Assembly: GCF_000689395.1 (NCBI RefSeq)
Contig: NZ_HG966617.1
Coordinates: 630,753 to 694,752 of the forward strand
Origin: Candidatus Phaeomarinobacter ectocarpi
GTDB taxonomy: Bacteria; Pseudomonadota; Alphaproteobacteria; CGMCC-115125
Direction: 5' to 3'
Length of the DNA stretch: 64,000 nt
The translations under genes were made by a program, and so were the position numbers. Below are positions 49,262 through 58,404 of this stretch, one piece after another (positions within the stretch are counted from its first letter, which is position 1; every line of letters starts with the position of its first letter). The notes under the pieces were generated by a model, which had not been told where the DNA came from, did no database searches, and worked only from the letters and a program-made list of their open reading frames with translations.

Positions 49262-50998
49262 GTGTCAGACGCCCTCAAGCCCGACGCCCTCAAGAAGGCC
49301 AGCGAAGTCAACGCGACGCAGGGGTTCATTTTGCACCCCGAGCAGCGCGAAGCCATGGAATACGACGTGGTGATCGTCGGAGCCGGCCCTGCCGGTCTGT
49401 CCGCTGCGATCCGCCTCAAGCAGCAGGCCGCTGAACACGACTTTGAAATCTCCGTCTGCGTGCTGGAAAAGGGCGCGGAAGTCGGCGCGCACATCCTCTC
49501 AGGCGCGGTGATCGATCCCGTCGGCCTTGATGAGCTGATTCCCGACTGGCGTGACGATGAAACCTGCCCGGTGAAAACCGAAGTAAAAGCAGACCATTTC
49601 ATGGTGCTTGGACCATCCGGTTCGATCCGCCTGCCGAACTTCATGATGCCGCCGTTGATGAACAATCACGGCAACTACATTGCAAGCCTTGGCAACACCT
49701 GTAAGTGGCTGGCTGAAAAGGCAGAAGCCTTGGGCGTTGAAATCTATCCGGGCTTTGCCGCAGCGGAAGTACTCTACAACGATGATGGCTCCGTCAAAGG
49801 CGTGGCCACCGGTGACATGGGCGTTGGCAAGAACGGCGAACCAAAAGACGGCTACATGCCCGGCATGGAGCTGCTCGGCAAATACACCTTCTTTGCTGAA
49901 GGTGTGCGCGGGTCCCTCTCCAAGCACGTGATCCGCAACTACAATCTGGATGCAGACAGCGAGCCGCAGAAATTTGGCATAGGCATCAAGGAAGTCTGGG
50001 AAATCGATCCGGCCAAGCACAAGAAGGGGCTGGTGCAGCACTCCTTCGGCTGGCCGCTTGGCATCAAGACCGGTGGTGGCTCATTCCTTTATCACTTCGA
50101 CGAAAACCTGGTGGCTGTCGGCTTCGTGGTTCACCTGAACTACTCGAACCCCTACCTCTCACCATTTGACGAGTTCCAGCGATTCAAGACGCACCCGACC
50201 ATTCGCCCGACCTTCGAAGGCGGCAAGCGCCTGAGCTATGGCGCGCGTGCGATTACCGAAGGTGGGTTCCAGTCTGTACCCAAACTGTCCTTCCCCGGCG
50301 GCGTGCTGGTCGGCTGTTCTGCCGGCTTCGTCAACGTGCCGCGCATCAAGGGCAGCCACAACGCCATGGCGACGGGCATGATGGCCGCAGACAGCGCCTT
50401 TGAAGCCATTCGCGATGGCCGCGCAGCGGACGAGCTCACCACCTATCAGGCAGCGTACGAAACCAGCCACGTGGCCAAGGACCTCAAGCGCGTGCGCAAC
50501 GTCAAGCCGCTGTGGTCCAAGTTTGGCACGCTGATCGGCATCGGTCTTGGCGGCATTGATATGTGGATGAACAATCTGGGCATCGGCCTGCCGTTCACCC
50601 TCAAGCACGGCAAGACGGACGCGGCGTCGTTGAAGCCTGCGGCCAAGTTCAAGCCAATCAATTATCCAAAGCCGGACGGCGAAGTCTCTTTCGACAAGCT
50701 TTCGTCAGTGTTCCTGTCTTCCACAAACCACGAGGAAGACCAGCCGGCTCACCTGACCCTTGGCGATCCCAGCATCCCCATCGAAACCAACCTGCCCACA
50801 TGGGCGGAGCCCGCGCAGCGTTACTGCCCGGCAGGTGTGTATGAAGTTGTCAGCAATGACGACGGCAGCAACCCCCGGTTCCAGATCAATGCTCAGAACT
50901 GTGTTCACTGCAAAACCTGTGACATCAAGGACCCCAGCCAGAACATCAACTGGGTTGTGCCGGAAGGTGGCGGCGGGCCGATCTACGTCAACATGTAA
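49262..50998 (+). CDS. Electron transfer flavoprotein-ubiquinone oxidoreductase
   Basis: Carries electrons from ETF (fatty acid and amino acid breakdown) to ubiquinone. The start is GTG 49262, supported by AGGAGG five bases upstream; no ATG fits. The 578-residue protein has an FAD-binding VIVGAGPAGLSAAIRLKQQA near the start, a membrane-surface region with LSFPGGVLVGCSAGFVNVPR, and the C-terminal [4Fe-4S] segment CPAGVYEV followed by NAQNCVHCKTCDIKDPSQNI. The C-terminus ends PIYVNM, as in homologues. ETF itself is not in the window. Confidence 0.95.
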   Translation: MSDALKPDALKKASEVNATQGFILHPEQREAMEYDVVIVGAGPAGLSAAIRLKQQAAEHDFEISVCVLEKGAEVGAHILSGAVIDPVGLDELIPDWRDDETCPVKTEVKADHFMVLGPSGSIRLPNFMMPPLMNNHGNYIASLGNTCKWLAEKAEALGVEIYPGFAAAEVLYNDDGSVKGVATGDMGVGKNGEPKDGYMPGMELLGKYTFFAEGVRGSLSKHVIRNYNLDADSEPQKFGIGIKEVWEIDPAKHKKGLVQHSFGWPLGIKTGGGSFLYHFDENLVAVGFVVHLNYSNPYLSPFDEFQRFKTHPTIRPTFEGGKRLSYGARAITEGGFQSVPKLSFPGGVLVGCSAGFVNVPRIKGSHNAMATGMMAADSAFEAIRDGRAADELTTYQAAYETSHVAKDLKRVRNVKPLWSKFGTLIGIGLGGIDMWMNNLGIGLPFTLKHGKTDAASLKPAAKFKPINYPKPDGEVSFDKLSSVFLSSTNHEEDQPAHLTLGDPSIPIETNLPTWAEPAQRYCPAGVYEVVSNDDGSNPRFQINAQNCVHCKTCDIKDPSQNINWVVPEGGGGPIYVNM

Positions 50999-51143
50999 AT
51001 AAATGGGCTTCAAACCCCACATGTGGATTTGATGGGCGTATTTACGCCCGCTCGGCTATGGTGCGTGTTCGCATGTGGCTAGGCAGGTGGAGCGTTTGAT
51101 CGTGCAATTGGTTCTAAATCGTCCCGGAATATTGCGGCCTGAT

Positions 51144-52910
51144 ATGGCGCGCATTGCCGCTATTGGTCTGGCCGCAAGCCTGCTTGCTGGCTGTGCTGGC
51201 TTCGGCGGCATTGATCCCCGCGACTTTGATACCAGCACTGTCGGCAAGAACCTTCGGGTTGATGGCGCCGGTCGTAATGTTGAAAGCAAGCTTGGCAACT
51301 ATCTGGCCGCGCGCCATGCCACCAATCTGCGTGACCGTGATGCGGCAGCCGTGTTCTACGATCAGGTGCTTTCCGAAGATCCATCCAATGATGTGATTCT
51401 GGATCGTGCTTTTTTGCTGCAGCTGACGGCGGGCAATATCTCCCGTGCGGGCACCCTGGCTGAAAAAGTCATCGCCCAGGACCCCGGCGACCGCACGGCG
51501 CGACTGGTGCTCGGCGTTCAGGATATCAAGGCGGGCAGGTTCGCCGGTGCCCGTGGAAACTTTGACAGCGCCGCCGCAGGCCCCTTCACCCGCTTGGTGT
51601 CGGGACTGCTGACCGCCTGGACCTATGTGGGCGAAGGCAACTATCCCAAAGCATTTGAAAGCCTGTCGCTGGAAGAAAATGGCCCCGGTCACACCCTCTT
51701 CAGCGCCTATCACACGGCCCTGATTGCTGATCTGGCAGGCGACAAGGTCAGTGCTCGCGAAGCCTATGAGACGGCCATGTCATCGTCCGGCGGTGGCTCC
51801 GTGCGCATCGTTGACGCCTATGGGCGTTTTCTGGAGCGCAACGGCCAGGCTGACGATGCCATCGTGATCTATTCAGGCTATCTGGCCCTGTCGCCATCGC
51901 ACCCGATTATCAGCGACGCGCTGGCACGGGCACGCCGCGGGGATGACCCGGGACTGCTGGTGACATCAACCCGCGCAGGCGCCGCTGAAGCGCTCTATGG
52001 AATTGGCAGTGCCCTGTCGCGCGATCAGGGTGTGGATGTGTCCATTCTCTATCTGCAGCTTGCCTTGTACATGGATGGCAATCTTGACGTGGCGCAGGTG
52101 TTGCTGGCCGAGCTGCTGTCCAACTCTGGTGATCTCTCAGCCGCCGCCGAGACCTATGACGACGTCTCGTCCAGTTCTTCGCTTGCAACCACAGCCCGTA
52201 TTGAACGCGCCTTGCTGCTCGACCGGATCGGCCGCACGGATGATGCCATTGATGCCCTGTCGTCACTTGGTGAAAGGTCAACCGACGCTGCAAATGCGGA
52301 TGTCGCCATTGCATTGGCTGACCTCTACCGGTCGACGGAGCGGTTTGACAGGGCGGAAGCCGGGTACAGCCGCGCGCTGGACCTGCTGAAGTCAGAATCC
52401 AGCCGACTTTGGACGCTGTACTACGCACGCGGCGTCGCCCGTGAACGGCAAGGTAAATGGGACGGAGCCGAAGCTGACTTCATGAAAGCGCTGGAGCTCG
52501 AACCGGACCAACCCTACGTCCTCAACTACCTGGCCTATTCGTGGCTGGAGCAGGACATAAATCTCGAACAGGCGCTGGAGATGATTCAAAAGGCCGTCGA
52601 TCAGCGGCCCAATGACGGCTTCATCGTCGATAGCCTCGGCTGGGCCTTCTACCAGATGGGCCGCTACGAGGAAGCCGTTGAACAGCTGGAACGCGCCGTC
52701 GAACTTGATCCCAATGACGCGACCATCAACGACCATCTGGGCGACGCGTTCTGGAAGGTTGGACGGCGGACAGAGGCACGCTTCCAATGGCAGCACGCTC
52801 TGGAAAATGATCCTGAAGAGGATGTCGCACTGCGTATTGCACGCAAACTGGAAAAAGGTCTCGAAGCGGTTGAAGCAGCCGAGGCTGCAACGCCTGCTGC
52901 GGGCTCCTGA
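51144..52910 (+). CDS. TPR-repeat lipoprotein
   Basis: A protein of about 588 residues with a lipoprotein signal: ARIAAIGLAASLLAGC. The rest is mostly helical with TPR-like repeats, clearest near the C-terminus: ALELEPDQPYVLNYLAYSWL, ALEMIQKAVDQRPNDGFIVD, YQMGRYEEAVEQLERAVELD and AIN-like DHLGDAFWKVGRRTEARFQW. TPRs act in protein binding, and periplasmic family members are known in envelope assembly. The partner is unknown. The start is uncertain: ATG 51144 fits the lipoprotein signal but lacks a ribosome site, while GTG 51102 has GGTGGAG upstream. Confidence 0.85.
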   Translation: MARIAAIGLAASLLAGCAGFGGIDPRDFDTSTVGKNLRVDGAGRNVESKLGNYLAARHATNLRDRDAAAVFYDQVLSEDPSNDVILDRAFLLQLTAGNISRAGTLAEKVIAQDPGDRTARLVLGVQDIKAGRFAGARGNFDSAAAGPFTRLVSGLLTAWTYVGEGNYPKAFESLSLEENGPGHTLFSAYHTALIADLAGDKVSAREAYETAMSSSGGGSVRIVDAYGRFLERNGQADDAIVIYSGYLALSPSHPIISDALARARRGDDPGLLVTSTRAGAAEALYGIGSALSRDQGVDVSILYLQLALYMDGNLDVAQVLLAELLSNSGDLSAAAETYDDVSSSSSLATTARIERALLLDRIGRTDDAIDALSSLGERSTDAANADVAIALADLYRSTERFDRAEAGYSRALDLLKSESSRLWTLYYARGVARERQGKWDGAEADFMKALELEPDQPYVLNYLAYSWLEQDINLEQALEMIQKAVDQRPNDGFIVDSLGWAFYQMGRYEEAVEQLERAVELDPNDATINDHLGDAFWKVGRRTEARFQWQHALENDPEEDVALRIARKLEKGLEAVEAAEAATPAAGS

Positions 52911-52928
52911 CGAAGCATCGGCATTACG

Positions 52929-53288
52929 ATGACCGGCAAGGAATTCAACGCCTATTGCAAGAGCCTGAAGGCCACTACGCATGTTGTGCAGTGGGGCAAT
53001 GCCCATGTGTGGAAAGTAGGTGGCAAGGTCTTCGCCATTGGTCGATGGGAAGACAAGGAACCCGCCTTCACATTCAAGGTGACGGATATTGGCTTTGAGG
53101 TTCTGCCGCAGCAGCCCGGCGTCAGGCCCGCACCCTACATGGCGTCCCGTGGCCTCAAATGGGTGCAGCATTATGAGAGCCCGGGACTGAGCGACAATGA
53201 ACTCAAGGACTACATCAAGCAGTCCTACGACATGATTGTGGCTGCCCTTTCCAAGAAGAAACAAAAAGAGCTGGGTCTGCTCCCGTGA
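52929..53288 (+). CDS. MmcQ/YjbR family protein
   Basis: A 119-residue protein with the YjbR/MmcQ fold, often called DNA-binding, though the true role is unclear. It contains CKSLKATTHVVQWGNAHVWK, KVFAIGRWEDKEPAFTFKV and YMASRGLKWVQHYESPGLSD. It begins 19 bp after the TPR gene and overlaps ispE by four bases (GTGA), so it is in the same unit. Confidence 0.9.
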   Translation: MTGKEFNAYCKSLKATTHVVQWGNAHVWKVGGKVFAIGRWEDKEPAFTFKVTDIGFEVLPQQPGVRPAPYMASRGLKWVQHYESPGLSDNELKDYIKQSYDMIVAALSKKKQKELGLLP

Positions 53289-54169
53289 GCACCATCACCG
53301 AATTCGCACCCGCAAAGATCAACCTCACACTTCACGTGCTGGGCAAGCGCCCGGACGGGTATCACTTGCTTGAAAGTCTCGTGGTTTTTGCAGGCACGGG
53401 AGATACGTTGACGGTGGAAGCCGCTGACGATCTTTCGTTTCATGTCACAGGCCCCAATGCGGCGGCCCTGGCGGATACGCCGGATGCTGACAATCTGGTC
53501 TTGAAGGCGGCCCGCTTGCTGGGCGCAGCCCGTTTGTCGGATACAGGGAGGGGTCGTTGCGCGAAGATAACCCTCGACAAGCGCCTGCCTGTAGCTGCCG
53601 GTATCGGCGGTGGGTCAGCGGATTGCGCGGCTGCGATGCGGGCGCTCAATACCCTGTGGGACCTTGGTCATGACGCCGCCACGCTTGGCGCACTTGGGCT
53701 TGAACTGGGCGCCGACGTGCCCGTTTGTGTTCAGGCACCGCGTCCATGTGTGATGTCCGGCATTGGCGAAAAGATAGCCCGCGCACCTTCCATGCCGGAT
53801 CTGTGGTGTGTGCTCGTCAATCCCGGCGTGCCGGTGGCAACAGGTCCCGTGTTCAAAGCCCTGAATGCGCAGCCGACCACCGCTGAAAGCGATACGTTCT
53901 GGCCAGGTGGATTTACCGATGCCAAGGCCGCCGCACGCTTCATGAGGACCTGCCGCAACGATCTGGAGCCACCTGCCCGCAATCTGGTGTCCGAAGTGGG
54001 CGAAACCGTCCGTGCGATTGCCGCAACGAAGGACTGCCTCATGGCACGCATGTCAGGCTCAGGCGCAACGTGCTTTGGTTTGTATGCGGATGAAGACGCT
54101 GCAACACGTGCTGCCACGGCGCTCAGGCGCGAGGGCTGGTGGGTTGAGGCGGCTCATATTCTGAGCTGA
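53285..54169 (+). CDS. ispE: 4-diphosphocytidyl-2-C-methyl-D-erythritol kinase
   Basis: Phosphorylates CDP-ME in the MEP isoprenoid pathway. The 294-residue GHMP kinase has the ATP loop PVAAGIGGGSADCAAAMRAL and the substrate-binding start APAKINLTLHVLGKRPDGYH. SGSGATCFGLYAD near the end is typical. The start is GTG (53285), overlapping the YjbR stop. IspH is at 22558-23541. Confidence 0.95.
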   Translation: MSTITEFAPAKINLTLHVLGKRPDGYHLLESLVVFAGTGDTLTVEAADDLSFHVTGPNAAALADTPDADNLVLKAARLLGAARLSDTGRGRCAKITLDKRLPVAAGIGGGSADCAAAMRALNTLWDLGHDAATLGALGLELGADVPVCVQAPRPCVMSGIGEKIARAPSMPDLWCVLVNPGVPVATGPVFKALNAQPTTAESDTFWPGGFTDAKAAARFMRTCRNDLEPPARNLVSEVGETVRAIAATKDCLMARMSGSGATCFGLYADEDAATRAATALRREGWWVEAAHILS

Positions 54170-54175
54170 CGCGGT

Positions 54176-54688
54176 CTATTTCTGACGCCGACGCAGGATG
54201 TTCATTTTGGCGTCCTGCAGCGGCACCACGCGGCCGTCTTCTGTCGTGAGGGCAATGGACAGTTTTTCTCCCGTCGCAGCGTCTACAACGTCAATCGGCG
54301 GCGTGTCGTCACGCAGATATCTGTCCCCCCAGTCCATCAGAGCCACCAACACAATGACCGCCTCCATGCCCTGATCCGTCATCCGGTACTCATGACGCGT
54401 CCGGCTCGCACCCTCTCTGTAAGGGTGTCGCGACAAAAGCTCTGCAGCCACCATCCTGTCCAGACGCTGGCTCAGGGCGGCGCGGGGGATGCCCAGATCC
54501 GCCCGCAGATCTTCAAACCGGGTCACCCCATACAAGGCCTCACGCAAGATGAGCAGCGTCCACCGATCCCCGAAGAGGTCGGTGGCCCGCGCCATGCCGC
54601 AATCATCCATGGCGACCGGTGTCTGGACCACACGGGGGCGAGGGGGCGTGTCGGACGGTGAATCGGGTTTGCTATCTGAGTTTGACAT
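54176..54688 (-). CDS. HxlR-family transcriptional regulator
   Basis: A 170-residue winged-helix regulator. The family core is CGMARATDLFGDRWTLLILR, then ALYGVTRFEDLRADLGIPRA (recognition region), LSQRLDRMVAAELLSRHPYR and YRMTDQGMEAVIVLVALMDW. Several repeats of a GAACTNAGATAA site overlap its own start and the divergent promoter (54673-54740), which suggests self-control and control of the membrane gene opposite. The signal is unknown. Confidence 0.9.
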   Translation of the reverse strand: MSNSDSKPDSPSDTPPRPRVVQTPVAMDDCGMARATDLFGDRWTLLILREALYGVTRFEDLRADLGIPRAALSQRLDRMVAAELLSRHPYREGASRTRHEYRMTDQGMEAVIVLVALMDWGDRYLRDDTPPIDVVDAATGEKLSIALTTEDGRVVPLQDAKMNILRRRQK

Positions 54689-54740
54689 ATGAACTTAGAT
54701 AACCTATCCCGAACTGAGTTCAAAAAACGAATTCAGATAA
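54673..54740. promoter_or_regulatory. Predicted HxlR operator array
   Basis: Three related sites: reversed TATCTGAGTTT at 54673-54683, GAACTTAGATAA at 54691-54702 and GAATTCAGATAA at 54729-54740, giving a consensus GAA[CT]T[CT]AGATAA. The first two form an inverted repeat with one mismatch. A separate perfect palindrome GAACTGAGTTC is at 54711-54721. The array overlaps the HxlR start and lies ahead of the divergent gene. The link to HxlR is inferred from position and symmetry. Confidence 0.55.
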
Positions 54741-54807
54741 TGGATAGTCAGACATAAGCTTTCTCGCGCTTGTTTTCATCTTCAAGATTCTCGTCACCGG
54801 CCTTCTG

Positions 54808-55140
54808 GTGGGTGTGCCGTTCCTGTTTCTGCCGACAAGCCGCATAAGCGCGTCCACCGGCTATGGCGAAGCCGCAGCGCCACTCTTCAGGCTGTATGGC
54901 GTCGCAATTTTTGCGCTGCTGATTGGCTATGGGTACGGCTTCTGGCTGCTGGGTCAGGGCGTGTTCCCGTGGGGCATCATCGCAATGGGCCTGCTCTCCA
55001 ACGGCGGCGGCGCGGCAGTGCTGTTTGCAACAGGCGCATGGCGCCGCAGCAAGACAATCGCTTACTTCATCTCAAGCGTGGCCGTTGCGTTGGTGATAGC
55101 AGCCCTCGCACCTGACATGGCCGTCGCACCGCTCTGGTAG
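54808..55140 (+). CDS. Small membrane protein divergent from HxlR; start unclear
   Basis: About 110 residues from GTG 54808, with three or four membrane helices (GVAIFALLIGYGYGFWLLG, WGIIAMGLLSNGGGAAVLF, TIAYFISSVAVALVIAALA). I do not recognise it. Upstream in frame the hydrophobic stretch continues for about 18 residues, from a TAG at 54745, so the real N-terminus is probably near 54754, where GGATAG precedes an ATA codon instead of ATG. GTG 54808 cuts a helix in half. It is likely the gene controlled by the HxlR regulator. Confidence 0.6.
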   Translation: MGVPFLFLPTSRISASTGYGEAAAPLFRLYGVAIFALLIGYGYGFWLLGQGVFPWGIIAMGLLSNGGGAAVLFATGAWRRSKTIAYFISSVAVALVIAALAPDMAVAPLW

Positions 55141-55201
55141 CGGCATCGTCCAGGAGCAAGATGCGCGGTGGGCTGTGACGTGTGGTGCTAGGAGCTGCGC
55201 C

Positions 55202-56221
55202 CTAGTAACTACGGTTGACGCAGAAATGCACAAGGCTGATCAGCACATCGCGCATGTCGCTTTCCGGGAAGATCGCCAGCGCATCACAGGCGATGGCCCC
55301 GTAGTGGCGGGCCCGGCCGATGGTGTCATCAAGGCACCCATGGGATTCCATGATGGCAATGGCCTGTTCCATGTCGCCGTCGTTCTGGTCGCCGTCACGC
55401 AGGGTACGTTCCCAGAACTGGCGTTCGTCAGCCGTGCCCCGGCGATATGCCAGAACCACCGGCAGCGTCAGCTTGCCTTCGCGGAAGTCGTCGCCAACGG
55501 TCTTGCCCAACGTCGCCTGACGGCCAGAGTAATCAAGCGCATCATCCACAAGCTGGAAAGCGATGCCCAGATTGCGTCCGTATGAAGAAAGCGCAGCCTG
55601 CTCGGAGTCGGGCCGGTCAGCAATCACCGCACCCACTTCGGTCGCCGCTGCAAACAGCGCTGCCGTCTTGGCGTTGACCACCTGCAGATAGGCATCTTCC
55701 GTTGTGCGCGTGTCTTTTGTTGTGGCCAGCTGCAGCACTTCACCTTCCGCAATGACGCAGGCAGACGTGGAGAGAATATCCAGCGCCTTGAGGGAGCCGA
55801 CTTCCACCATCATCTTGAACGCGCGGCCAAGCAAAAAGTCGCCAACCAGAACACTCGCCTGATTGCCCCAGATCTTGCGCGCCGCTTCCTTGCCGCGCCG
55901 CAGATCGCTTTCATCCACCACGTCGTCGTGCAGCAGTGTTGCCGTGTGCATCAGCTCAACGGCCGCCGCTAGCTTCACATGGTCCGTACCCTGATAGCCA
56001 ACGATGCTGGCAGCCGCGAGGGTCATCATCGGGCGCAAGCGCTTGCCGCCGCTCTCCACAATGTGACCGGCAAGCTCTGGAACCATCTCGACCTGAGACG
56101 CCAGCCGCGACAGGATGAGGTCTGTCACCCGATCCATGTCAGCGCCGACAAGCTCCGTCAGGCGTTCAACGGCATCGCTGCCTTCGCCACGGTCACTTTC
56201 AAGAGGAACAACTACGCCCAT
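55202..56221 (-). CDS. Polyprenyl diphosphate synthase (octaprenyl-like)
   Basis: Builds the long isoprenoid chain of ubiquinone from isopentenyl diphosphate. Starting at ATG 56221 the protein has 339 residues; longer in-frame starts to 56323 add unlike sequence. Both Asp-rich motifs are present: LLHDDVVDESDLRRG (near 101) and FQLVDDALDYSGR (near 226), plus SGGKRLRPMMTLAAAS and LGKTVGDDFREGKLTLPVVL. IspB-type octaprenyl or decaprenyl product length cannot be told from sequence. Confidence 0.93.
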   Translation of the reverse strand: MGVVVPLESDRGEGSDAVERLTELVGADMDRVTDLILSRLASQVEMVPELAGHIVESGGKRLRPMMTLAAASIVGYQGTDHVKLAAAVELMHTATLLHDDVVDESDLRRGKEAARKIWGNQASVLVGDFLLGRAFKMMVEVGSLKALDILSTSACVIAEGEVLQLATTKDTRTTEDAYLQVVNAKTAALFAAATEVGAVIADRPDSEQAALSSYGRNLGIAFQLVDDALDYSGRQATLGKTVGDDFREGKLTLPVVLAYRRGTADERQFWERTLRDGDQNDGDMEQAIAIMESHGCLDDTIGRARHYGAIACDALAIFPESDMRDVLISLVHFCVNRSY

Positions 56222-56397
56222 GCCTTCAACGCCCTTACTGAAGGACGCTCCTTCGCGTGATAAGGTGGGCAAGGTAAAGTCATGACCCAGCCCGTTAATG
56301 CGAAGTCTAAGTGCGGTGCACAACCGGTCAAGTCAACTCCCGTGCGGCCCGCTGCCGCGCATTCCACATCTGCAATTGGGACATTGTTTCACACGTC

Positions 56398-56631
56398 ATG
56401 ATCGAACTTTTGCGCACAAATGACCCGGTTCTTGTCTCTTTTGCTGAGGCTTTGATGCGTGACGCGGGCCTTCGGTTCAGCGTTCTCGACGTCCATATGA
56501 GCATCATCGAAGGCTCGCTGGGCATTTTGCCGCGCCGTCTGGCCGTCCATGAGGACGATGTGGCGGCTGCGCGCAGCCTCCTTGTGGATGCCGGCATCGA
56601 CGTGCCGCCGGTGGGGGAGAGCCGCTGGTGA
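56398..56631 (+). CDS. DUF2007 family protein
   Basis: A 77-residue soluble protein with MIELLRTNDPVLVSFAEALM, LRFSVLDVHMSIIEGSLGIL and PRRLAVHEDDVAAARSLLVD. This is the DUF2007 (putative signal-transducing, PII-like) pattern; its role is unknown. I chose ATG 56398 as longer starts add poor sequence. It overlaps the next gene by GTGA and is divergent from the polyprenyl synthase. Confidence 0.85.
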   Translation: MIELLRTNDPVLVSFAEALMRDAGLRFSVLDVHMSIIEGSLGILPRRLAVHEDDVAAARSLLVDAGIDVPPVGESRW

Positions 56632-57419
56632 CGGACGCTGAAATTACAAAAGCAGATATTGAAACTTCCGACGATGATTTCCTCAGCGGCCAGATCAAGT
56701 GCCTGCAGCCGCGCAATGGCTTCAGGGCTGGCGTCGATACCGTAATGCTGGCCGCTGCCTGTCCGGCCAAGGAAGGCGAGCGGGTTCTGGAGCTTGGCTG
56801 TGGTCCCGGCGTGGCAGCGCTTTGCCTTACCTCACGCACCGGGGCCCACGTATTGGGCATCGAGATCGAAGATGAGGCCCTCGACCTTGCCCGCCGCAAT
56901 GCGGAACGCAACGAGCTGGCCGACGCTGTGAAGTTTGTCCGGGCTGACGTCACCGCCAAGGGCAGTGAGCTTGAAGCGCTGGGTCTGGAACCTGAAAGCT
57001 GCGACCACGCCATCGCCAACCCACCATTCCTGACCGAAGGTGAAGCGACACCGCCGCCCGGTGACGTCCGTGCGCGGGCTTTTTCAGGCCCCGCTGACCT
57101 GCTGGCCGCGTGGGTGAAATGTGCGACGCGCATGGTCAAACCCGGCGGCACGCTCACCTTTGTGCACCGGGCCGACAAGCTGGCGGATCTGTTAGCGGCC
57201 CTCGAAGGCCGGGCAGGGGGCACCAAGATTTTCCCGCTCTGGCCCGCGCCGCGCAGCACCGGCAAGGCCGCCACCCGGGTTCTCGTGCAGGCCACCAAGG
57301 GCAGCCGGGCCCCGCTTGAAATCCTGCCCGGGCTTGAACTGCATGGGCGCGGTGGCCTGATTGCCGATAAAGCGTGGGATATCCTCAGAAAAGGCAGGGA
57401 AATCAACATCTCCGGCTAA
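56628..57419 (+). CDS. TrmN6-like adenine-N6 methyltransferase
   Basis: A 263-residue SAM-dependent methyltransferase. The SAM site is VLELGCGPGVAALCLTSRTG and the catalytic motif NPPF is near residue 130 in DHAIANPPFLTEGEATPPP. FRAGVDTVMLAAACPA is typical of the tRNA1(Val) A37 N6-methylase (TrmN6) group. The tRNA target is inferred by similarity. Start is GTG 56628, overlapping the DUF2007 stop. Confidence 0.88.
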   Translation: MTDAEITKADIETSDDDFLSGQIKCLQPRNGFRAGVDTVMLAAACPAKEGERVLELGCGPGVAALCLTSRTGAHVLGIEIEDEALDLARRNAERNELADAVKFVRADVTAKGSELEALGLEPESCDHAIANPPFLTEGEATPPPGDVRARAFSGPADLLAAWVKCATRMVKPGGTLTFVHRADKLADLLAALEGRAGGTKIFPLWPAPRSTGKAATRVLVQATKGSRAPLEILPGLELHGRGGLIADKAWDILRKGREINISG

Positions 57420-57444
57420 CTTGTGCAGTCCCGCTGGAATGCCT

Positions 57445-58368
57445 ATGTCTCACCCCATGGGAATAAAAGACAATCTGCGCGGCTTGCGCGACCAGCCCCT
57501 CATTGGCCCGCTGGCAAAAAAGCTCTTCAGTGAACCCGAGCCCCTGGTCCATGTGGTGCGCCTCAATGGTGTCATCGGCGGCCAGTCGAGCCCGTTCAAT
57601 CCAAGCCTGTCGCTGACATCTGTTGCAGCTGACCTTGAGGCAGCTTTTGCGGACAAATCCGTCAAGGCAGTGGCCCTGGCCATCAACTCGCCCGGCGGCT
57701 CACCGGTTCAGTCCGCGCTGATCATGAAGCGCGTGCGGGCGCTGTCCGCTGAAAAGGAAATCCCGGTCTTTGCCTTTATCGAAGATGTCGGCGCGTCCGG
57801 CGGCTACATGCTGGCGCTGGCCGGTGATGAAATCTACGCAGATGAAAATTCCGTCGTGGGGTCCATCGGCGTCGTGTCGGCAGGCTTTGGCTTCAAACAG
57901 CTGATTGACCGGGTCGGCGTTGAGCGCCGCGTCTATACGGCAGGCGAAAGCAAGGCGATGCTGGACCCGTTTCAGGCCGAAGACCCCAAGGATGTGGAGC
58001 ACCTCAAGAGCCTGCAGGCCGAAGTGCATGAAAGCTTCAAGCAGATGGTCCGCGACCGCCGCGAGGGTAAGCTCACGGCACCTGAGAGCGACCTGTTCAC
58101 CGGCTCGTTCTGGACCGGTGCCAAGGCGCAGACCTTAGGGTTGATTGACGGTCTGGGCGACATGCGCGCCATTTTGAAGGACAAATTCGGCGAAAAGACC
58201 AAGCTGAAGCTGGTGCACACCTCCGGTGGCCTGTTCCGGCGCAACAAGAATGCGGCCGGGGTCTCTCACACCGCCTCACCTTCGTCATTGTCGCTGGATA
58301 CAAATCTGGTCGAGAATGGCCTGAGCGCGCTGGAAACCCGCGCCCTGTGGTCTCGCTTCGGCCTTTAG
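57445..58368 (+). CDS. S49 family serine peptidase (SppA/SohB-like)
   Basis: A signal-peptide-peptidase-like enzyme of about 307 residues. The nucleophile Ser lies near 118 in EDVGASGGYMLALAGDEIYA and the Lys near 170 in TAGESKAMLDPFQAEDP; SPGGSPVQSALIMKRVRAL and SVVGSIGVVSAGFGF also fit. I saw no signal peptide, unlike many SppA. ATG 57445 was chosen for GGA six bases upstream; ATG 57439 is equally possible. Confidence 0.92.
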   Translation: MSHPMGIKDNLRGLRDQPLIGPLAKKLFSEPEPLVHVVRLNGVIGGQSSPFNPSLSLTSVAADLEAAFADKSVKAVALAINSPGGSPVQSALIMKRVRALSAEKEIPVFAFIEDVGASGGYMLALAGDEIYADENSVVGSIGVVSAGFGFKQLIDRVGVERRVYTAGESKAMLDPFQAEDPKDVEHLKSLQAEVHESFKQMVRDRREGKLTAPESDLFTGSFWTGAKAQTLGLIDGLGDMRAILKDKFGEKTKLKLVHTSGGLFRRNKNAAGVSHTASPSSLSLDTNLVENGLSALETRALWSRFGL

Positions 58369-58404
58369 GGAAGAAACTGAAGACGTAATGAGAGGGACAA
58401 TCTC

